NCBI GenBank assembly: GCA_038373885.1
Contig: JAWZYV010017538.1
Coordinates: 1,178,001-1,242,000 of the forward strand
Length of the DNA: 64,000 nt
DNA from: Cheiracanthium punctorium
Lineage: Eukaryota > Arthropoda > Arachnida > Araneae > Cheiracanthiidae
Direction: 5' to 3'
The notes under the pieces are model-generated. The model had not been told where the DNA came from. It was given only the letters and a program-made list of their open reading frames with translations, and did no database searches. Positions 43,901 through 55,309 of the stretch are shown piece after piece (within the stretch, counting starts at the first letter, position 1; every line of letters begins with the position of its first letter). The translations under genes and the position numbers were made by a program.

Positions 43901-44046
43901 TCGTGTTCTTCCAGTTCTCAGTAGATGCCGGTGCTCTTAAAAATAATCCTAAAATCCATTTTCCAAATAATCGACCATTTTTACGAGAAATGATGTGCTG
44001 AAAAGTAAAGGATTCTCGTGTCACTATGTTACCCTCAAGTATTAAT
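43901..44046 (-). mobile_element. TTAA-family element, middle part of the split copy
   Basis: TCTTCCAGTTCTCAGTAGAT to CTATGTTACCCTCAAGTATT aligns with the non-palindromic arm of the family (in other copies GCTATGTCACCCGCAACTAT). It ends exactly where the 44046-47600 inverted-repeat block begins. Confidence 0.65.
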
Positions 44047-45304
44047 GACTATGTCATTTTATCTCTCACCCCCTTTATTGAAAATTGTCCCAGAAATGCG
44101 ACGTAAAAGTATGCGACATATTGTACATATAGTTAAATACTTTTAGTTCACAATAGCTTTAATCTATTGTTACAGCTTATAAGCTGTAGAATATGCATCA
44201 CATGCATTTTTCTTTAAATAGGTTACACCACGAAGATATATTATAGGAGTAGACACTCTCAATAGCTACTATGCTAGATTTTTGGCACCCCAAATAAGTT
44301 TCAATTATGTAAACATTGGAAATCTAGTGACGTGCAGCGATCCTAGCGGCAAAAGAATAAAGCATTTCCCGTGCTGATTGATCACTAATTTTACTTGTTT
44401 TTAATTTTCCTACCTAGCATGTGAACGTGATTATGAACGCGAGCACTCAATTTAAATTATTTTTTTCCCTTTTGCTTACATGGTTGCCTTAGTAATCAAA
44501 TGAATAAGAAAAAAGAAAAATGTTCTATCAAGATTATTAAAATATTGAGTTTATATTTGTTAACGAGTGCGTATATCGTGGCTCACAGAAAAGAAGTTTT
44601 CGTCTGCCACGGTATATATTTACATTAGAAAATGGCTAAGAATTCATTACTGAGTTCTTTATGTAACATGAATTTAATATTTTAATATGAGTTTTTTAGC
44701 GGCAATTTAAAGCTGTGTTAAAATTTGTCGCAACATGAAATAAATGTAAATACTGCTTGTTTGAGTGGGATCTTCATTAGAAATAAACACTTTTTAAATA
44801 TTGCATTCACACATACTACATTCTTCTAAATTTACTACTATTTCTTAAAATACAACTTTTGGGCAAAATAATAACATTGCATTACATACATAATATTACT
44901 TCGCTTCGAAATTATTGCCTATATTAATTACGAAATAATATTCTAAGACACACACACACACACACACAATTATGTAATTAAAACACACCTGAAGCCAGAA
45001 ATTATTATATCCGACGTTCATAAGTCTATATATTTAATTTTTTAAAGTTCTGCTCATTCGACGATCTCCATTTACTTCGCCTCGATGGAAATATAAACAA
45101 TCTGAGATGTGCAGAAGCAGGAGATGCGCAGTTACCCAGTGTGCGTAGCGCCATCTGCTTGCAACAACGGCGTTAACCAACTTTCTAAGAGAAGTGTCCA
45201 CTCCTATAAATTTACCTGCGTGGTTTCAATTATGTAAACATTGGAAATCTAGTGACGTGCAGCGATCCTAGCGGTAAAAGAATAAAGCATTTCCCGTGCT
45301 GAAG

Positions 45305-46519
45305 CGGGGCCTTCGCAATTAGTAACGGGCCTGCTTATGAGTTGCCATCCCTAAAAATGAGTTTATCATTGAGGCCTGTTTTCCCCAGTCACAGTATTCT
45401 ATTTTATTATTCTATATTATAAATGTTATATTATTTTATTATTTTAAAACAATTTTTTTATACTTTTGTCGTACCAAAGAACTTTAGATGTAGGTAATCG
45501 TTTTGTGAATCTTGCGCCATTTTCTTTCATGAAAATTTATCCTAAATTTCGAACATTTTGCTCTGAATGTAAAGGTAAGTGAACGCTTATAATGTATTTA
45601 GAAATTCTAAAAATATGTATGTAAATCATGTTTAGTGAATAATTACTCATGTGCTATTTATAAATAAATTATTTTAATCAGAAATCGTATTACTTGAGTA
45701 GTTTTTATTCTTGTAAATAAGCATGACGTTGTGATACTATTTAGACAATTTACTTTTGCCAGTTGAAAATGTTATTTATCAGTTATATGCCTTGATTATG
45801 TGATTAAGACTTTCATCTGGTACAGTGCAGAAATACAGTAAATTATAAATTATTGATTTTTGCCCGTTTATACAGAAACTTCAAATGTAGTTAATATTTT
45901 GTACAAGCGTTCATTATGCTTGCTCAATTCCTAAGTTCGATTGAGAAAGCGACAAAAGAATAATATATACTACATGAAATGTCTTTATTAAAGAATGATT
46001 AATTCAGGGATCACGCTATAGAGCGTATTTTATCAATTTTCTCCAATATACAGGATATCCCGAAAACACTGAAATGCGCTTTAATACATCATTTGTTAAA
46101 GATTAATGTTGAATTGTTTAAAATAACGTAGGAAATACCACTACGTTCATGAAATATTCATTATAAAAATGTCTTACTCATTTGTGTATTTAGTTATTTT
46201 AAAGTATATTAAATATCCACTTGTGAAACTAAAATAAGCAATCGTGAATCATGAGAGTAAGCGCTACTTTCTTTTTCCTTCAAATTATATGCATCTATTT
46301 TCTTAATGTCAATATGTATCATAGCAAACAAATTAATCATGAGTTCGTACTTGAATTAGTAACACAATTACTACTTAAAACTACATTAAATAACGTTTGA
46401 AAGCACTGGGAAGCTTAAGAAATGCCTGATGTATACGTGAAGACTCGAGCATCCGTAGGCCTCTTTGGATGGCTCATCAAAATACACGCGCAGGCCCGTT
46501 ACTAATTGCAAAGGCCCCG
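45305..46519. mobile_element. 1.2-kb TIR element with CGGGGCCTTCGC ends
   Basis: CGGGGCCTTCGCAATTAGTA and ACGGGCCTGC at the left are matched inverted by GCAGGCCCGT and TACTAATTGCAAAGGCCCCG at the right. GCTGAAG occurs on both sides (45298-45304 and 46520-46526). The undisturbed sequence at 44376-44400 in unit 1 shows the site before insertion. The interior is AT-rich without transposase. The superfamily is uncertain; a 7-bp duplication may be a decayed 8-bp one. Confidence 0.75.
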
Positions 46520-47019
46520 GCTGAAGTGATAACCAATTTTACTTGCTTTTAATTTTCCAACCTAGCGTGTGAACGAGATTATGAACGTGAGCACTCAATT
46601 TTAATTTTTTTTTTCACTTTTTCTTACCTGGTTGCCTTAGTAACAAATGAGTAAAAAAAGAAAAACGATGTTCTATCTTTAGATTATTAAAATATTGAGT
46701 TTATATTTGTTAACGATGCGTATATCGTGGCTGACAGAAAAGAAGTTTTCGTCTGCTACGGTATATATTTGCATTAGAAAATGGCTTAGAATTCATTAGA
46801 GTTCTTTAACATGAATGTAATATTTTAATATGAGTTTTTAGCGGCAATTTAAAGCTGTGTTAAAATTTGTTCGCAGCATGAAATAAATGTAAATACTGCT
46901 GTGTGATCGTCATTATAAATAAACACTTTTTAAATATTGCATTCAAACATACAACATTCTTCTAAATTTACTACCGTTTCTTAAAATACAGCTTTTGGGA
47001 AAAATAATAACACGACATT

Positions 47020-47189
47020 CAGGGGCGTTTCCAAGGGGGGGGGGGTTAGGGGGGTCATAACCCCTCCATGAGGAATTTTTTGCCATACAAAATGTATATT
47101 CTTCACTACATTATCACACACACGTATACATTTATAGGAGTTGTAGTAGTCGTAACCCCCCCCATGAAAAATTTCTGGCTACGCCCTTG
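47020..47189 (+). mobile_element. hAT-type miniature element, CAGGGGCGTAGCC family, perfect TSD
   Basis: CAGGGGCGTTTCCAAGG to GGCTACGCCCTTG, with ACGACATT on both sides (47012-47019 and 47190-47197). Unit 1 of the tandem duplication (near 44878) has the uninterrupted version of the site, so this insertion came after the duplication. Confidence 0.95.
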
Positions 47190-47690
47190 ACGACATTACA
47201 TACATAATATTACTTCGCTTCGAAACTATTGCCCATATTAATTACGAAATTGTATTCTAAGACACACACAATTATGTAATTAAAACACACCTGAAGCCAG
47301 ATATTATTAAATATCACGTTCATAAGTCTATGTATTTAATTTTTTGAAGTTCTGCTAATTCAACGATCTCCATTTGCTTCGCCTCGATGGAAATATAAAC
47401 AACCTGAGATATCGCAGAAGCAGAAGATGCGCAGTTACCCAGTGTGCGTAGTGGCATCTGTTTGCAACAACGGCGTTATACAACTTTCTAAGAGAAGTGT
47501 CCCTTCCTATAAATTTACCTTCGTGGTTACACTCATAAAAATTTCAACATAGGATTGCCAGGCGAATACACGAAAGATGAGAGATAAAATGACACAGTCA
47601 ATGAATATCGTTTTAATATGGCAATAATGAAACTAAAAAATATGGGGGGGGAGGGTCAGGGGGGATCTCCCTCTGACGAGGCTCGAACAG

Positions 47691-47794
47691 CCGAGTTATA
47701 TTTTTTTAGAAATCAAATTTATCCTTCGTGACTGACAACATTCAAAACGTGAGAGTTTTGTGTCCTCACGGCGAGGACACCGCGCGTTAAAGGG
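47691..47794 (-). mobile_element. TTAA-family element, right part of the split copy
   Basis: GTTATATTTTTTTAGAAATC through GCGCGTTAAAGGG, followed by TTAA. The hairpin reads GTGTCCTC / GAGGACAC, perfect but with bases different from the common version. This could mean a separate subfamily rather than the same copy as 43291 and 43901. Confidence 0.7.
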
Positions 47795-47799
47795 TTAAA

Positions 47800-48430
47800 T
47801 CCGTAGCCAGGGACTTTCAAGATTTTTAAAAGGATGCATACCCCCACAACAAATGCATCTCTAGTCGCCTCCGATGAAGAAAAGCTTTCGAAACCGCTTC
47901 TTTCCCTAACTGCACCTTGACCAAAATTCGAGAGACAAGAAGGTTTTTCAGCTGAGATTCGAATGTTTATCTTCCTCCAATTACACCCGCCGTCTGCTTT
48001 GAAGTGCGTGCGGCATCTCCCACGGGCGCGTCTCTCTTCGCGTTATTTATTCACCCTACGGTCTGCTTTCGATAATACACCTTTAGGAAAATATTTGTCT
48101 GAATACATAAAAAGGCTTCACCCTCGTTCTCTGAAGAGGAACTCTGGGCAGAGGTGTGCAGTAAACACATGAATGTGAGTGGCTCAGACATGGGCGCCCA
48201 TTTGATTTTTTGTGGGGGGGGGGGGCAAGTCATGGGTCCTACCTCAGAAAGACCCTATATTTTAGTGTTGAATTACATCTACGTTATACCAGCACGTAAA
48301 TCACATACGGGCAACCGCCACGGCTTTTGATCCGGCCCTCGGAACATGTCAAAACCCCGTATAAAACAAATGTAAACCATTCGAAATCCCATATAAATCG
48401 CAGTTATACGGCCCACGACTTCGCTAATAT
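47800..48430. other. No confident features
   Basis: Mixed composition with GC-richer patches near 47990-48170. Open frames exist on both strands but show no recognisable motif. A G-run lies at about 48214-48226. Confidence 0.3.
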
Positions 48431-48436
48431 CCTGAA

Positions 48437-48621
48437 GCTGTTAAAAATAATCGTGACAATTTTTATTACGGGGAAATGACGTGCTTAAATTTAAAGAATT
48501 CTCGTGGAGCTATGTCACCCGCAACTATTTTTATAGAAATCAAATCTATTCTTCGTGACTGGCAACAGTCAAAACATCAGAATTGGGTGTTCCCAGAGCG
48601 GGAACACTGCGCGTTAAAGGG
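48437..48621 (-). mobile_element. TTAA-family element, right-end fragment
   Basis: CTGTTAAAAATAATCGTGAC through GCGCGTTAAAGGG, then TTAA (48622-48625). The hairpin is perfect (GTGTTCCC AGAGC GGGAACAC). The palindrome and the other terminus are missing. Confidence 0.85.
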
Positions 48622-48625
48622 TTAA

Positions 48626-48796
48626 GCAGGAACTGGGGCCTCGGCCATTGATGAATTTAGGGGGACCCTTCGATGAAATTTATTTTATTTTTCATAAAAT
48701 TTTGATATAAAAAGGAGTACAAAACACATTTGAAGTTGGGACCCTTTTGAGCAGGGGCCCTGTACAAAGTCCCGATTTGCTCATGCTGTCATAAGG
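48626..48796 (-). mobile_element. hAT-type miniature element, CAGAGCC family, inverted copy
   Basis: CCATTGATGAATTTAGGGGG, then GAAATTTATTTTATTTTTCA and CAAAGTCCCGATTTGCTCAT follow the reverse-complement order of 21610-21804. The ends are eroded and no duplication is recognised. It abuts the preceding TTAA fragment. Confidence 0.65.
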
Positions 48797-48894
48797 CCCC
48801 GCAATTTATACGGTAAAATTCTGACCAGTTTCAGCCTTGGAAATCCAGTCATAAAATCATGCTCCGTGGATTCTTGTCTCACTATAGAGAGATA

Positions 48895-49133
48895 GATTAT
48901 CGCATAGACAATAGTGAACGCCATCCAGACTAACGATGCGAAGAAAGATAAATCAAGCGGAACGCACGGATTATAACACACTTTCCAACGAAATCCTATC
49001 CGCGCATATACCGCTGTTTCACGCATATACCGCTGTCCTCATCACAAAGACGCGGTGACGGCGGCTAGTCCCCTTCTGCACCCGTTCTTACTTTCCGTGA
49101 TTGGGTCTTTGAATAATTTGAATGGCTTGTTGT
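48895..49133. repeat. Dispersed repeat, second copy of 7890-8190
   Basis: ACACTTTCCAACGAAATCCT, ATCACAAAGACGCGGTGACG and TCTTTGAATAATTTGAATGG occur in the same order as similar phrases in 7890-8190. A CGCATATACCGCTGT phrase is locally duplicated at about 48994-49034. Confidence 0.4.
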
Positions 49134-49272
49134 AACCAGTGGCGAAGTGAGTGAAGTATTAAGGGAGGGGTGATAAGTAGGACGAAATATACTATCAAAG
49201 ATGTAGTGGGCTTTTTTTCCCTTTAATATAACCTCTTCAGATTATTCAGATTTAATATTAAACTCATATTAA

Positions 49273-49680
49273 CCATTTAATGCGCGATGTCCTCACCGTG
49301 AGAACACAATTCTGACATTTTGACAGCTTTTATTCACAAAGTGTAAATTTCATTTCAGCAATATACTTAATAAGGACATAGTTACACGAGAATCCTTTTC
49401 TATTTATTACATAATGTCCTCTTAAAAATTATGGATTATTTGTAAAATTGTTGTCAGAATTATTTTTATCAGTACCGACATCCACTGAGAGTTGGAAAAT
49501 GTGATGGAGATACACATTATACATGGATATAGAAGAAACACGAGATAGACTGCCCAATGGCGAAAAAGTGCAGCCGTTGCCATCGCTCGATTCGATCGGC
49601 CGCCATGTTGCTGGTAGTTAAATCGAGCGATGGCAACAGATGCACTTTTTCGCCATTGGAAATGGTTGCGCTTCAAAGGA
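49273..49680 (+). mobile_element. TTAA-type element, related subfamily
   Basis: TTAA (49269-49272) precedes CCATTTAATGCGCGATGTCC. The right end GCGCTTCAAAGGA is followed by TTAC. A subterminal hairpin (TGTCCTCAC / GTGAGAACA, one mismatch) and a central palindrome (CCATCGCTCGATTCGATCGG region) show the same architecture as the main family. The surrounding repeat also occurs near 10500 without this element. Confidence 0.7.
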
Positions 49681-49707
49681 TTACTGCATGAAAAACGAGA
49701 ACAGAGT

Positions 49708-49857
49708 TTAACCTGTTTGTTCTCATCATTTAAAAGGCTGCTTTTACGTTGGGTTTCAGGGAAGCATTCATAGAGGCATTCTGGGAAATAACATCAGTCA
49801 ACAAAGAGCATATTCTCTGTTGAGTCTTTTAAATGATGCGAGTGAACAGGTTAAACG
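49708..49857. repeat. Inverted repeat, about 31-bp arms
   Basis: GTTTAACCTGTTTGTTCTCA with TCATTTAAAAG is repeated inverted as CTTTTAAATGATGCGAGTGA with ACAGGTTAAAC. The spacer is about 88 bp. Half of this sequence also occurs near 10509. Confidence 0.65.
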
Positions 49858-50023
49858 TGGGCACATGGGTTTGAGTGTTCTCAGGGGAAGGACGATAGCT
49901 CCATCACTTCCCACCATAGATACGCTCCTGGTCGTGGCCCAGCTGGCACGCAGCCGGCAGTTCAATCCTAACTGGGCCGCAGAGGAAACCCTGAAAAGAC
50001 TATAAACCGGAAAGCAACGACGC

Positions 50024-50181
50024 CAAGGGTGGATTAAGGGGGGGGGGCGGAGGGGGCAACCGCCCCCTCCCGAGACAAAAGAAATTAATGTAAAAGATCC
50101 TATTTCACTTCCATAAAATGGACGCATATGTCAATCTTCTAACCGCCTCCCCCCCGACAAACTTGCATTAATCCGCCACTG
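50024..50181. mobile_element. hAT-type miniature element, GGTGGATTAAGGG subfamily
   Basis: CAAGGGTGGATTAAGGGG at the left and TTAATCCGCCACTG at the right. The flanks AACGACGC (50016-50023) and AACGACGG (50182-50189) match at 7 of 8. Confidence 0.75.
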
Positions 50182-50199
50182 AACGACGGGCACGCAAAT

Positions 50200-51000
50200 G
50201 TAATTGCTGCTGCCACGTCTTTGCAACGAATAGGTCAACAACTTGTTACACTGTCGTGAATGAAATTCAAGTAAAATTCAAAATTTCAAATAAGATTATG
50301 TTTCCGAACTAACGCATTCTGTACGATTTAAATTCTTTTTATTTATTTTCATTTATGTTATTTTATTAATTATTATTTACTTAATGGACAACTGAATCTA
50401 GCATTATTTTGATGTCAAGTTCTTCAAAATTTTATTTCAATCCTTAAAAGAAAAAAGAAAGGTTGTTCCAGCCTGTGGCTTAGTATTTTTTCGGTCGATA
50501 TCACAAGCGATCCGGTAGTATGTTTTAAAAATTCGGTGAACTCCGAACGGGCTCATGCCGATTGCGCCATAGAACGCGTTTTTTTTCTCCACCATGAATA
50601 TGTATTTATTGGAAGCAAGTTTCTCCCCCCAGACTCCCCTGCGAAAGAACTTAACCCGAAGAATGGGGATTCTGGGCCAAGTTTGGTGCAAACGGGTGAA
50701 AACTAAGAACGTGCTCTGGCGATACGTAAAAAAAGATATGACGGAGTACCCGAGATTTAACTTTTGAAAAAGTGGGCCATTTACAATCATAATTTTGTTA
50801 CATCAACATAGAATATACATTCGACGGAAGAACGGAAAGTAGTATGTAGCGAAATTTAATGCAACATCGTTTCATATATTACAATATGTCCTTTTGATGA
50901 TAACAAGAAAAAAATCGCGCCAATTATAAAACGCAGTGATTCCACAGCGTAACTCAAATATGCACATTGATTTTATACATGAGAGGCGGTCCTAATTAAG
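50200..51000. other. No confident features
   Basis: A long open frame on the minus strand (about 50437-50790) has no recognisable motif. The rest is AT-rich. Confidence 0.3.
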
Positions 51001-51008
51001 GTAACCAA

Positions 51009-51259
51009 CAGTGGCGGATCCAGAAATTTTTTTTTGGGAGGGGCTAAAATTTTTAAAAAGCTTATTTCACCCAATTAAAATGTACTATAAATTAAAATTT
51101 TAGTCTAAACCAATATATTAGACTTTTGGGAGGGGCTAAGTAATAAAATATGATCATTTTAGCTATTTAAAGTGTATAATAAAGCAGAATGTTACCCTTG
51201 AGCAATTTCTTTTGGGGGGGGGCTGAAGCCCCCTAGCCCCTCCCCTGTATCCGCTACTG
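51009..51259. mobile_element. hAT-type miniature element, CAGTGGCGGATCC family, perfect TSD
   Basis: CAGTGGCGGATCCAGAAA to CCTGTATCCGCTACTG, with GTAACCAA on both sides (51001-51008 and 51260-51267). TTTTGGGAGGGGCTAA occurs near each end region in direct orientation (near 51030 and 51121). Confidence 0.93.
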
Positions 51260-51564
51260 GTAACCAATGATCTCTCATCTGATCGGTGAAGCATCAGTGT
51301 ATCTGTAATATTGATAAGCGAAATTACTAGTACAGGCATTTTTGCATAGCCATTAAAGTTTTTATAGCCTTCTCAGACCAATAAAAAATGGTTGATCCAA
51401 AAAGATCACAAGGAGCTTCTTAAAATCAAAGTTATAATATAATTCTAAGCTAAAAATTAAATAAATCGGATTTTCAAAACATTTTGATTTGATTTTGAGA
51501 GATTGGGAAAATTGTTTCACAATGCGTACATTTTTGTATGCGCACCATGTAATAAAATTAACTA

Positions 51565-52210
51565 AAGACTAAAGAGAATGAAATGAAATTTTGTGCCATG
51601 ATAGGTGGTTGCTCAACTTAAACTATAGGTGTCAAATTTTAAAAAATTTGACACCTATGTGTTTATATGTATGTGTATATTGTGTTTATATGTGTCACAT
51701 TTTTAAAAATTTGATTAGATTTTGAGATTTGCTATAATTTATTCAAAATGTGAAAATGTTTGTCCATCACGTATAAAAAAAATTAAAGCGAATGAAATGG
51801 AATTTAGTATTGTCACAGGTGGTCGCTTAAACGATAGGCGTTGAACTACTTCATAATTTTTTAGATGTTGAGGTTTTGTGAAAACTGAGTATAAATGTGT
51901 TCTATTCCTGAAAAATGACAATAAATTAGGATGAAATCTGGAATTATGTTAAATTACAAGTTAATTTAAACTATAGATGCCAAAATTGCTTTAAATACTT
52001 CATAGATTTTAATATTTTGTTAAAATCGAGTAAAGGTTTGTTCTCGCATTCCCCAAAAATGGCTTGAGAGAATAGAATGAAATTTAGTCAGATGATCAGC
52101 AACGACTGAAACAATAAATGTCGGAATTTTTTGAAAAATTAGAATAAAAAAAATTATTATTTTTTTTTTATTTTTTAGATTTTGTGAAAATTGTGAAATT
52201 TTTTCTTGAG
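51565..52210. repeat. Degenerate tandem array, about 4 units
   Basis: The phrase GAATGAAATG, or a close variant, recurs near 51578, 51790, 51929 and 52074. Each is followed by a similar order of AACTATAGGTGCCAAA-like and TAGATTTTG..AAAAT phrases. Units are about 140 bp, the first longer because of an extra palindrome (ATAGGTGTCAAATTTT with its complement, near 51626-51659). The copies are highly diverged. Confidence 0.55.
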
Positions 52211-52249
52211 GCATAGTGTTAAAATATCTACAGTAAATCAAACATGTTT

Positions 52250-53560
52250 AGTTACTGACGACGAGTGGCGTCTCTACTTTAAAAGATCATTCCACTAAAA
52301 TAAAACTTTAATTTCGAAAATAAAAATGTTTGTGAGTTGCCAATTTCACTCAGCACTTTGTTACTCTCTAACCTGTAACCTTTTAACAATACAAAAAACT
52401 TTGCTTTGTGTACTATTATCAATACACTAATTCCATTCTTTATACTCCTACAATGCTAACGAAAATTCAGGATTTTTGGAAATTTTCATTTATTAAATTA
52501 ATTTAATAAAATTACCCGTCAATGACAGGTACTTCAGCTAGAAAGAAATAAAACTGTTTTGAACAAACCACTGTGCATGGACATTTTCAATTTATCATTT
52601 AAAATGAGTTAAAATTTAAGTTGCAAACTGAACTCTTATAAAATGTTCATCGGTCAATTAGATTAACTACTAGATAAAATTAATTGTATGCATTTGACCA
52701 TTATTAATTACCTTTGGTACAGTTATAGTAAATGCATATACAGGATGATAATAATTAAAGTTCCACTTTAAAACGATCAGAAAAGGAAAACTACTGGACC
52801 AAATGTTACCAAACTTGATAATTGTGTAAAGGTGGTCAGGGGATTTCTTATCCGATGGAAAAAAAGCTGAAAAATTCAACACCAAGGGCAAGGACATATT
52901 TAAGAGAGGAGGATTCAGGGATCACTGCGGGACCCTATAAAAATGTCGCTGTTGTATGCTAATCCATTTTGTTTCTTTGATAAAATTGCATTCTCTCCAA
53001 ACAAACACATTTAAAACTTTCCACTTTTCTTTAAAAAAAAAAAAAAAAAAAAAAGCTTTACAAGGTGGGGGGGGGACGCTGCTGTTTTGGAGCTTTCTGC
53101 CCAGAAGCGATGAAATTTATATTTGATTTCAACCCCATCACTTTAAGCCAGTCCCCAATTAAGACAATCAGAAGATCCAGGCCTAAAACTTTTGGGGGTC
53201 CCTGTAAGGTCATGCCTTGTTGGCACATATGGTTTACAGGGTATTAATATTTGTTCGTAGCAACTTGTTAAGAAGGAAGGGGTTGGGATTCACAAGTTCT
53301 CTTGTCCAAAAATTTTTAACTTAGAAGTAAGTCCCCCTTTAATTCATAACAATCCATAAATTTTTAAAGCACAGAAATTGTACTTCATGTGATATCACGT
53401 CGATATGCTTTAAACCTTAATATCACGTTTGTTTTATCCCTAATGACAGCGTAAACAAACTTTTGCATGCCGGCATGTGTTGTAAAAATGCATTTCTTTA
53501 TTTATTGTCATTAATGTTATTTTTCATACTAATTATTTTAAGCATAAAATTTAAACTATC
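52250..53560. other. AT-rich stretch, no features seen
   Basis: A poly(A) run at about 53033-53054 is followed by a short G run. No gene or element boundary is supported. Confidence 0.4.
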
Positions 53561-53570
53561 TATGAATCAT

Positions 53571-53640
53571 TTCGGGAGCCGTAGGCCGAGGCTAGTTGGC
53601 ATGTGCGGTAATCAGGCCTTGCTTTTAGCGTATACATTGT
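53571..53640 (-). repeat. Short dispersed repeat, second copy of 16325-16500
   Basis: The minus strand reads GCAAGGCCTGATTACCGCAC, CCAACTAGCC and CCCGAAATGATT, as at 16325, but without the foldback insertion. Confidence 0.55.
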
Positions 53641-53971
53641 ACCTGCAGTTGAATATTTTTTTAAGTAAATAACTGGCATGTTCAATTATTTTTTCTTTTA
53701 AAAAGGAAATTTTCTTTTAAAACTTCACAGTGGACTAAGACATGCTTCCCTGTGATCACATCCAGAAAATAGCCTTTCTTTGTTCAAAATCACGATTTCT
53801 TGGGTCCACCCAATTTCTTTTTTTTTTTTCAAAGAGCATCTAAAAATAAAATCTATGGAAGTAAATATATGTGATTGGCAATTTTAAGTATGGATTTGTA
53901 TTAAAAAATGAATTCGAAAGTGATTTGAACCTAAGAAAGAGGGTCACTTTAACATAACGCAAGACACAAAT

Positions 53972-54595
53972 CAGGGCGCCCTATTTAGACAATTCTAGAC
54001 TATAGGCACAACTCCGGATGGGGGCCCCCTAACACTGATATAGGCAGAGAGAAATTTACAAAGGTAAATTACTGTCTGACTGTACCCTCCTGTCGAAAGT
54101 CTGCGTCTCCCCCCCCCCCCCAAAAAAAAATGGCAGTTGTCTATTACGTTTCATGATAAATTTAACAAACAAATTCAAGCTGTACATAAAATACCTAAGA
54201 ATCAGAGGCGTAGCCACGGGGGGGGGGGGGTTAGGGGGGTCATAACCCCCCCCCATGAGGAATTTTTTGCCATACAAAATGTATATTCTTCACTCCCTTA
54301 TCACACACATGTATGCATATATGTGAGTTGCAGTAGTCGTAACCCCCCCCATGAAAAATTTCTGGCTACGCCCCTGCTAAGAATTTACAACTTTTTTCAA
54401 CCCCTGGTTATAAATGCCATACAGCCATCGAGTAGACTGGCAACTTGTATAAAATATTGTTTGAGAAAATTTTAAAGGATATATAAAAATCGTCTATTAA
54501 AAAAGTTAAAAATTATGAAAATTGAATTGGGATTTTGTTTTAGGACCCGCCTAGATCTGGGGGCCCTAGGCCCAGGCCTACTGGAAAATCAGGGC
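53972..54595. repeat. CAGGGC-ended dispersed repeat carrying a nested hAT element
   Basis: The order ATAGGCACAACTCCGGATGG, GGTAAATTACTGTCTG, ACATAAAATACCTAAG, CTGGTTATAAATGCCAT and TTTTAAAGGATATATAA is repeated at 59060-59492. The hAT element 54203-54376 interrupts this copy, and the other copy has the empty site. Confidence 0.75.
54203..54376 (+). mobile_element. hAT-type miniature element, CAGGGGCGTAGCC family, perfect TSD
   Basis: CAGAGGCGTAGCCACGG to GGCTACGCCCCTG, flanked by CTAAGAAT (54195-54202 and 54377-54384). The copy at 59060-59492 reads ACCTAAGTATTT at this point without an insertion, which confirms the element limits. Confidence 0.95.
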
Positions 54596-54599
54596 ATGT

Positions 54600-55300
54600 A
54601 TACAATTATTAGCCTGCGGGTATATACATGTTATGCTATGCAAACGTTTCTACCCGTATTTTCGTAAACTGTATATAACTAAACTTCCTAAAAGTGCACA
54701 TAGATCATGCAAGCACGTAGGCAGGAACAAATTTCGGGGAAGGCCCAAAAGTTGGTAAAAGTGAAATTTGTCGCAAGAAAGGCCTGTTTACTACGGACAC
54801 CCCATTAACAAAAGTTCGTAGTTTGGCAGGGACTTAAGCTCTAATGGCCGTTATCTTGGTCATGTATTTAGCATTATTGCACCACTTTCATCTTAGCATT
54901 TCGAGATTGTAATGCTATTTTTCAAACATGAAATAACTCTACATAATAGTTTGAATAGTAACAATATTTTTTCTGTGATTTTGCGTTTTTCTCTTTTCAG
55001 AGGACCTCTGAAATGGTAGGGGCCCACAGGCTCGATGAAAGTGGTTAATTTTGCCCCGATTCCAACTGGCGTCTTTGGGGAAAAAAGGTTAAAACTAACG
55101 TGCAGAGAATAAATAATTAAATAACCCGCAAGACGCGGTCAAGTCAAATTTTTCCATGGTAGAAAAAAAGAAAAAAGATCAATATCAAACTGAAAGGGGT
55201 GAAACCTTGTAAAAAGAAACTTCTTTCGGAATAAACAATAAAAGTAATAAAATGAGAGAGTGGATGGAGAAGAAACGGGACAACAAAACAAAAGCATTCT
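54600..55300. other. No confident features
   Basis: GCACGTAGGCAGG near 54714 may be a decayed hAT-type left end. The rest shows nothing I can support. Confidence 0.3.
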
Positions 55301-55309
55301 AAAGCACAA

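Larger units (their letters stand above)
44299..47528. repeat. Tandem duplication, 925-bp unit
   Basis: Unit 1 (44299-45223) and unit 2 (45224-47528) both begin TTTCAATTATGTAAACATTG and end with CCTATAAATTTACC and CGTGG. Removing the insertions at 45305-46519 and 47020-47189 brings unit 2 to about the same length. Unit 1 preserves the empty site for both insertions. Confidence 0.8.
44221..47530. mobile_element. GGTTACCACGAAG-ended element, internally duplicated
   Basis: GGTTACACCACGAAG with TATAGGAGTAGACACT at the left is matched inverted by AGAAGTGTCCCTTCCTATAA and CTTCGTGGTTAC at the right. Between the ends a 925-bp unit is present twice. The second unit is enlarged by two later insertions. 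The interior is AT-rich with short CA repeats and no coding similarity. Confidence 0.6.
44046..47600. mobile_element. Outer TIR block inserted into a TTAA-family element
   Basis: TGACTATGTCATTTTATCTC at the left is matched inverted by GAGATAAAATGACACAGTCA at the right, 23 bases with one or two differences. The interior is occupied by another element with a tandem duplication. No transposase is seen. A 3-bp AAT flank is possible but not convincing. Confidence 0.6.

Noticed and set aside
44948..44967. CA-repeat as part of a possible CRISPR-like or telomeric array
   Set aside because: It is a simple microsatellite within the 925-bp duplicated unit. No spaced repeats are present.
50437..50790. 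117-codon minus-strand open frame
   Set aside because: The product looks superficially protein-like but matches no family I know and lacks supporting splice or regulatory context.
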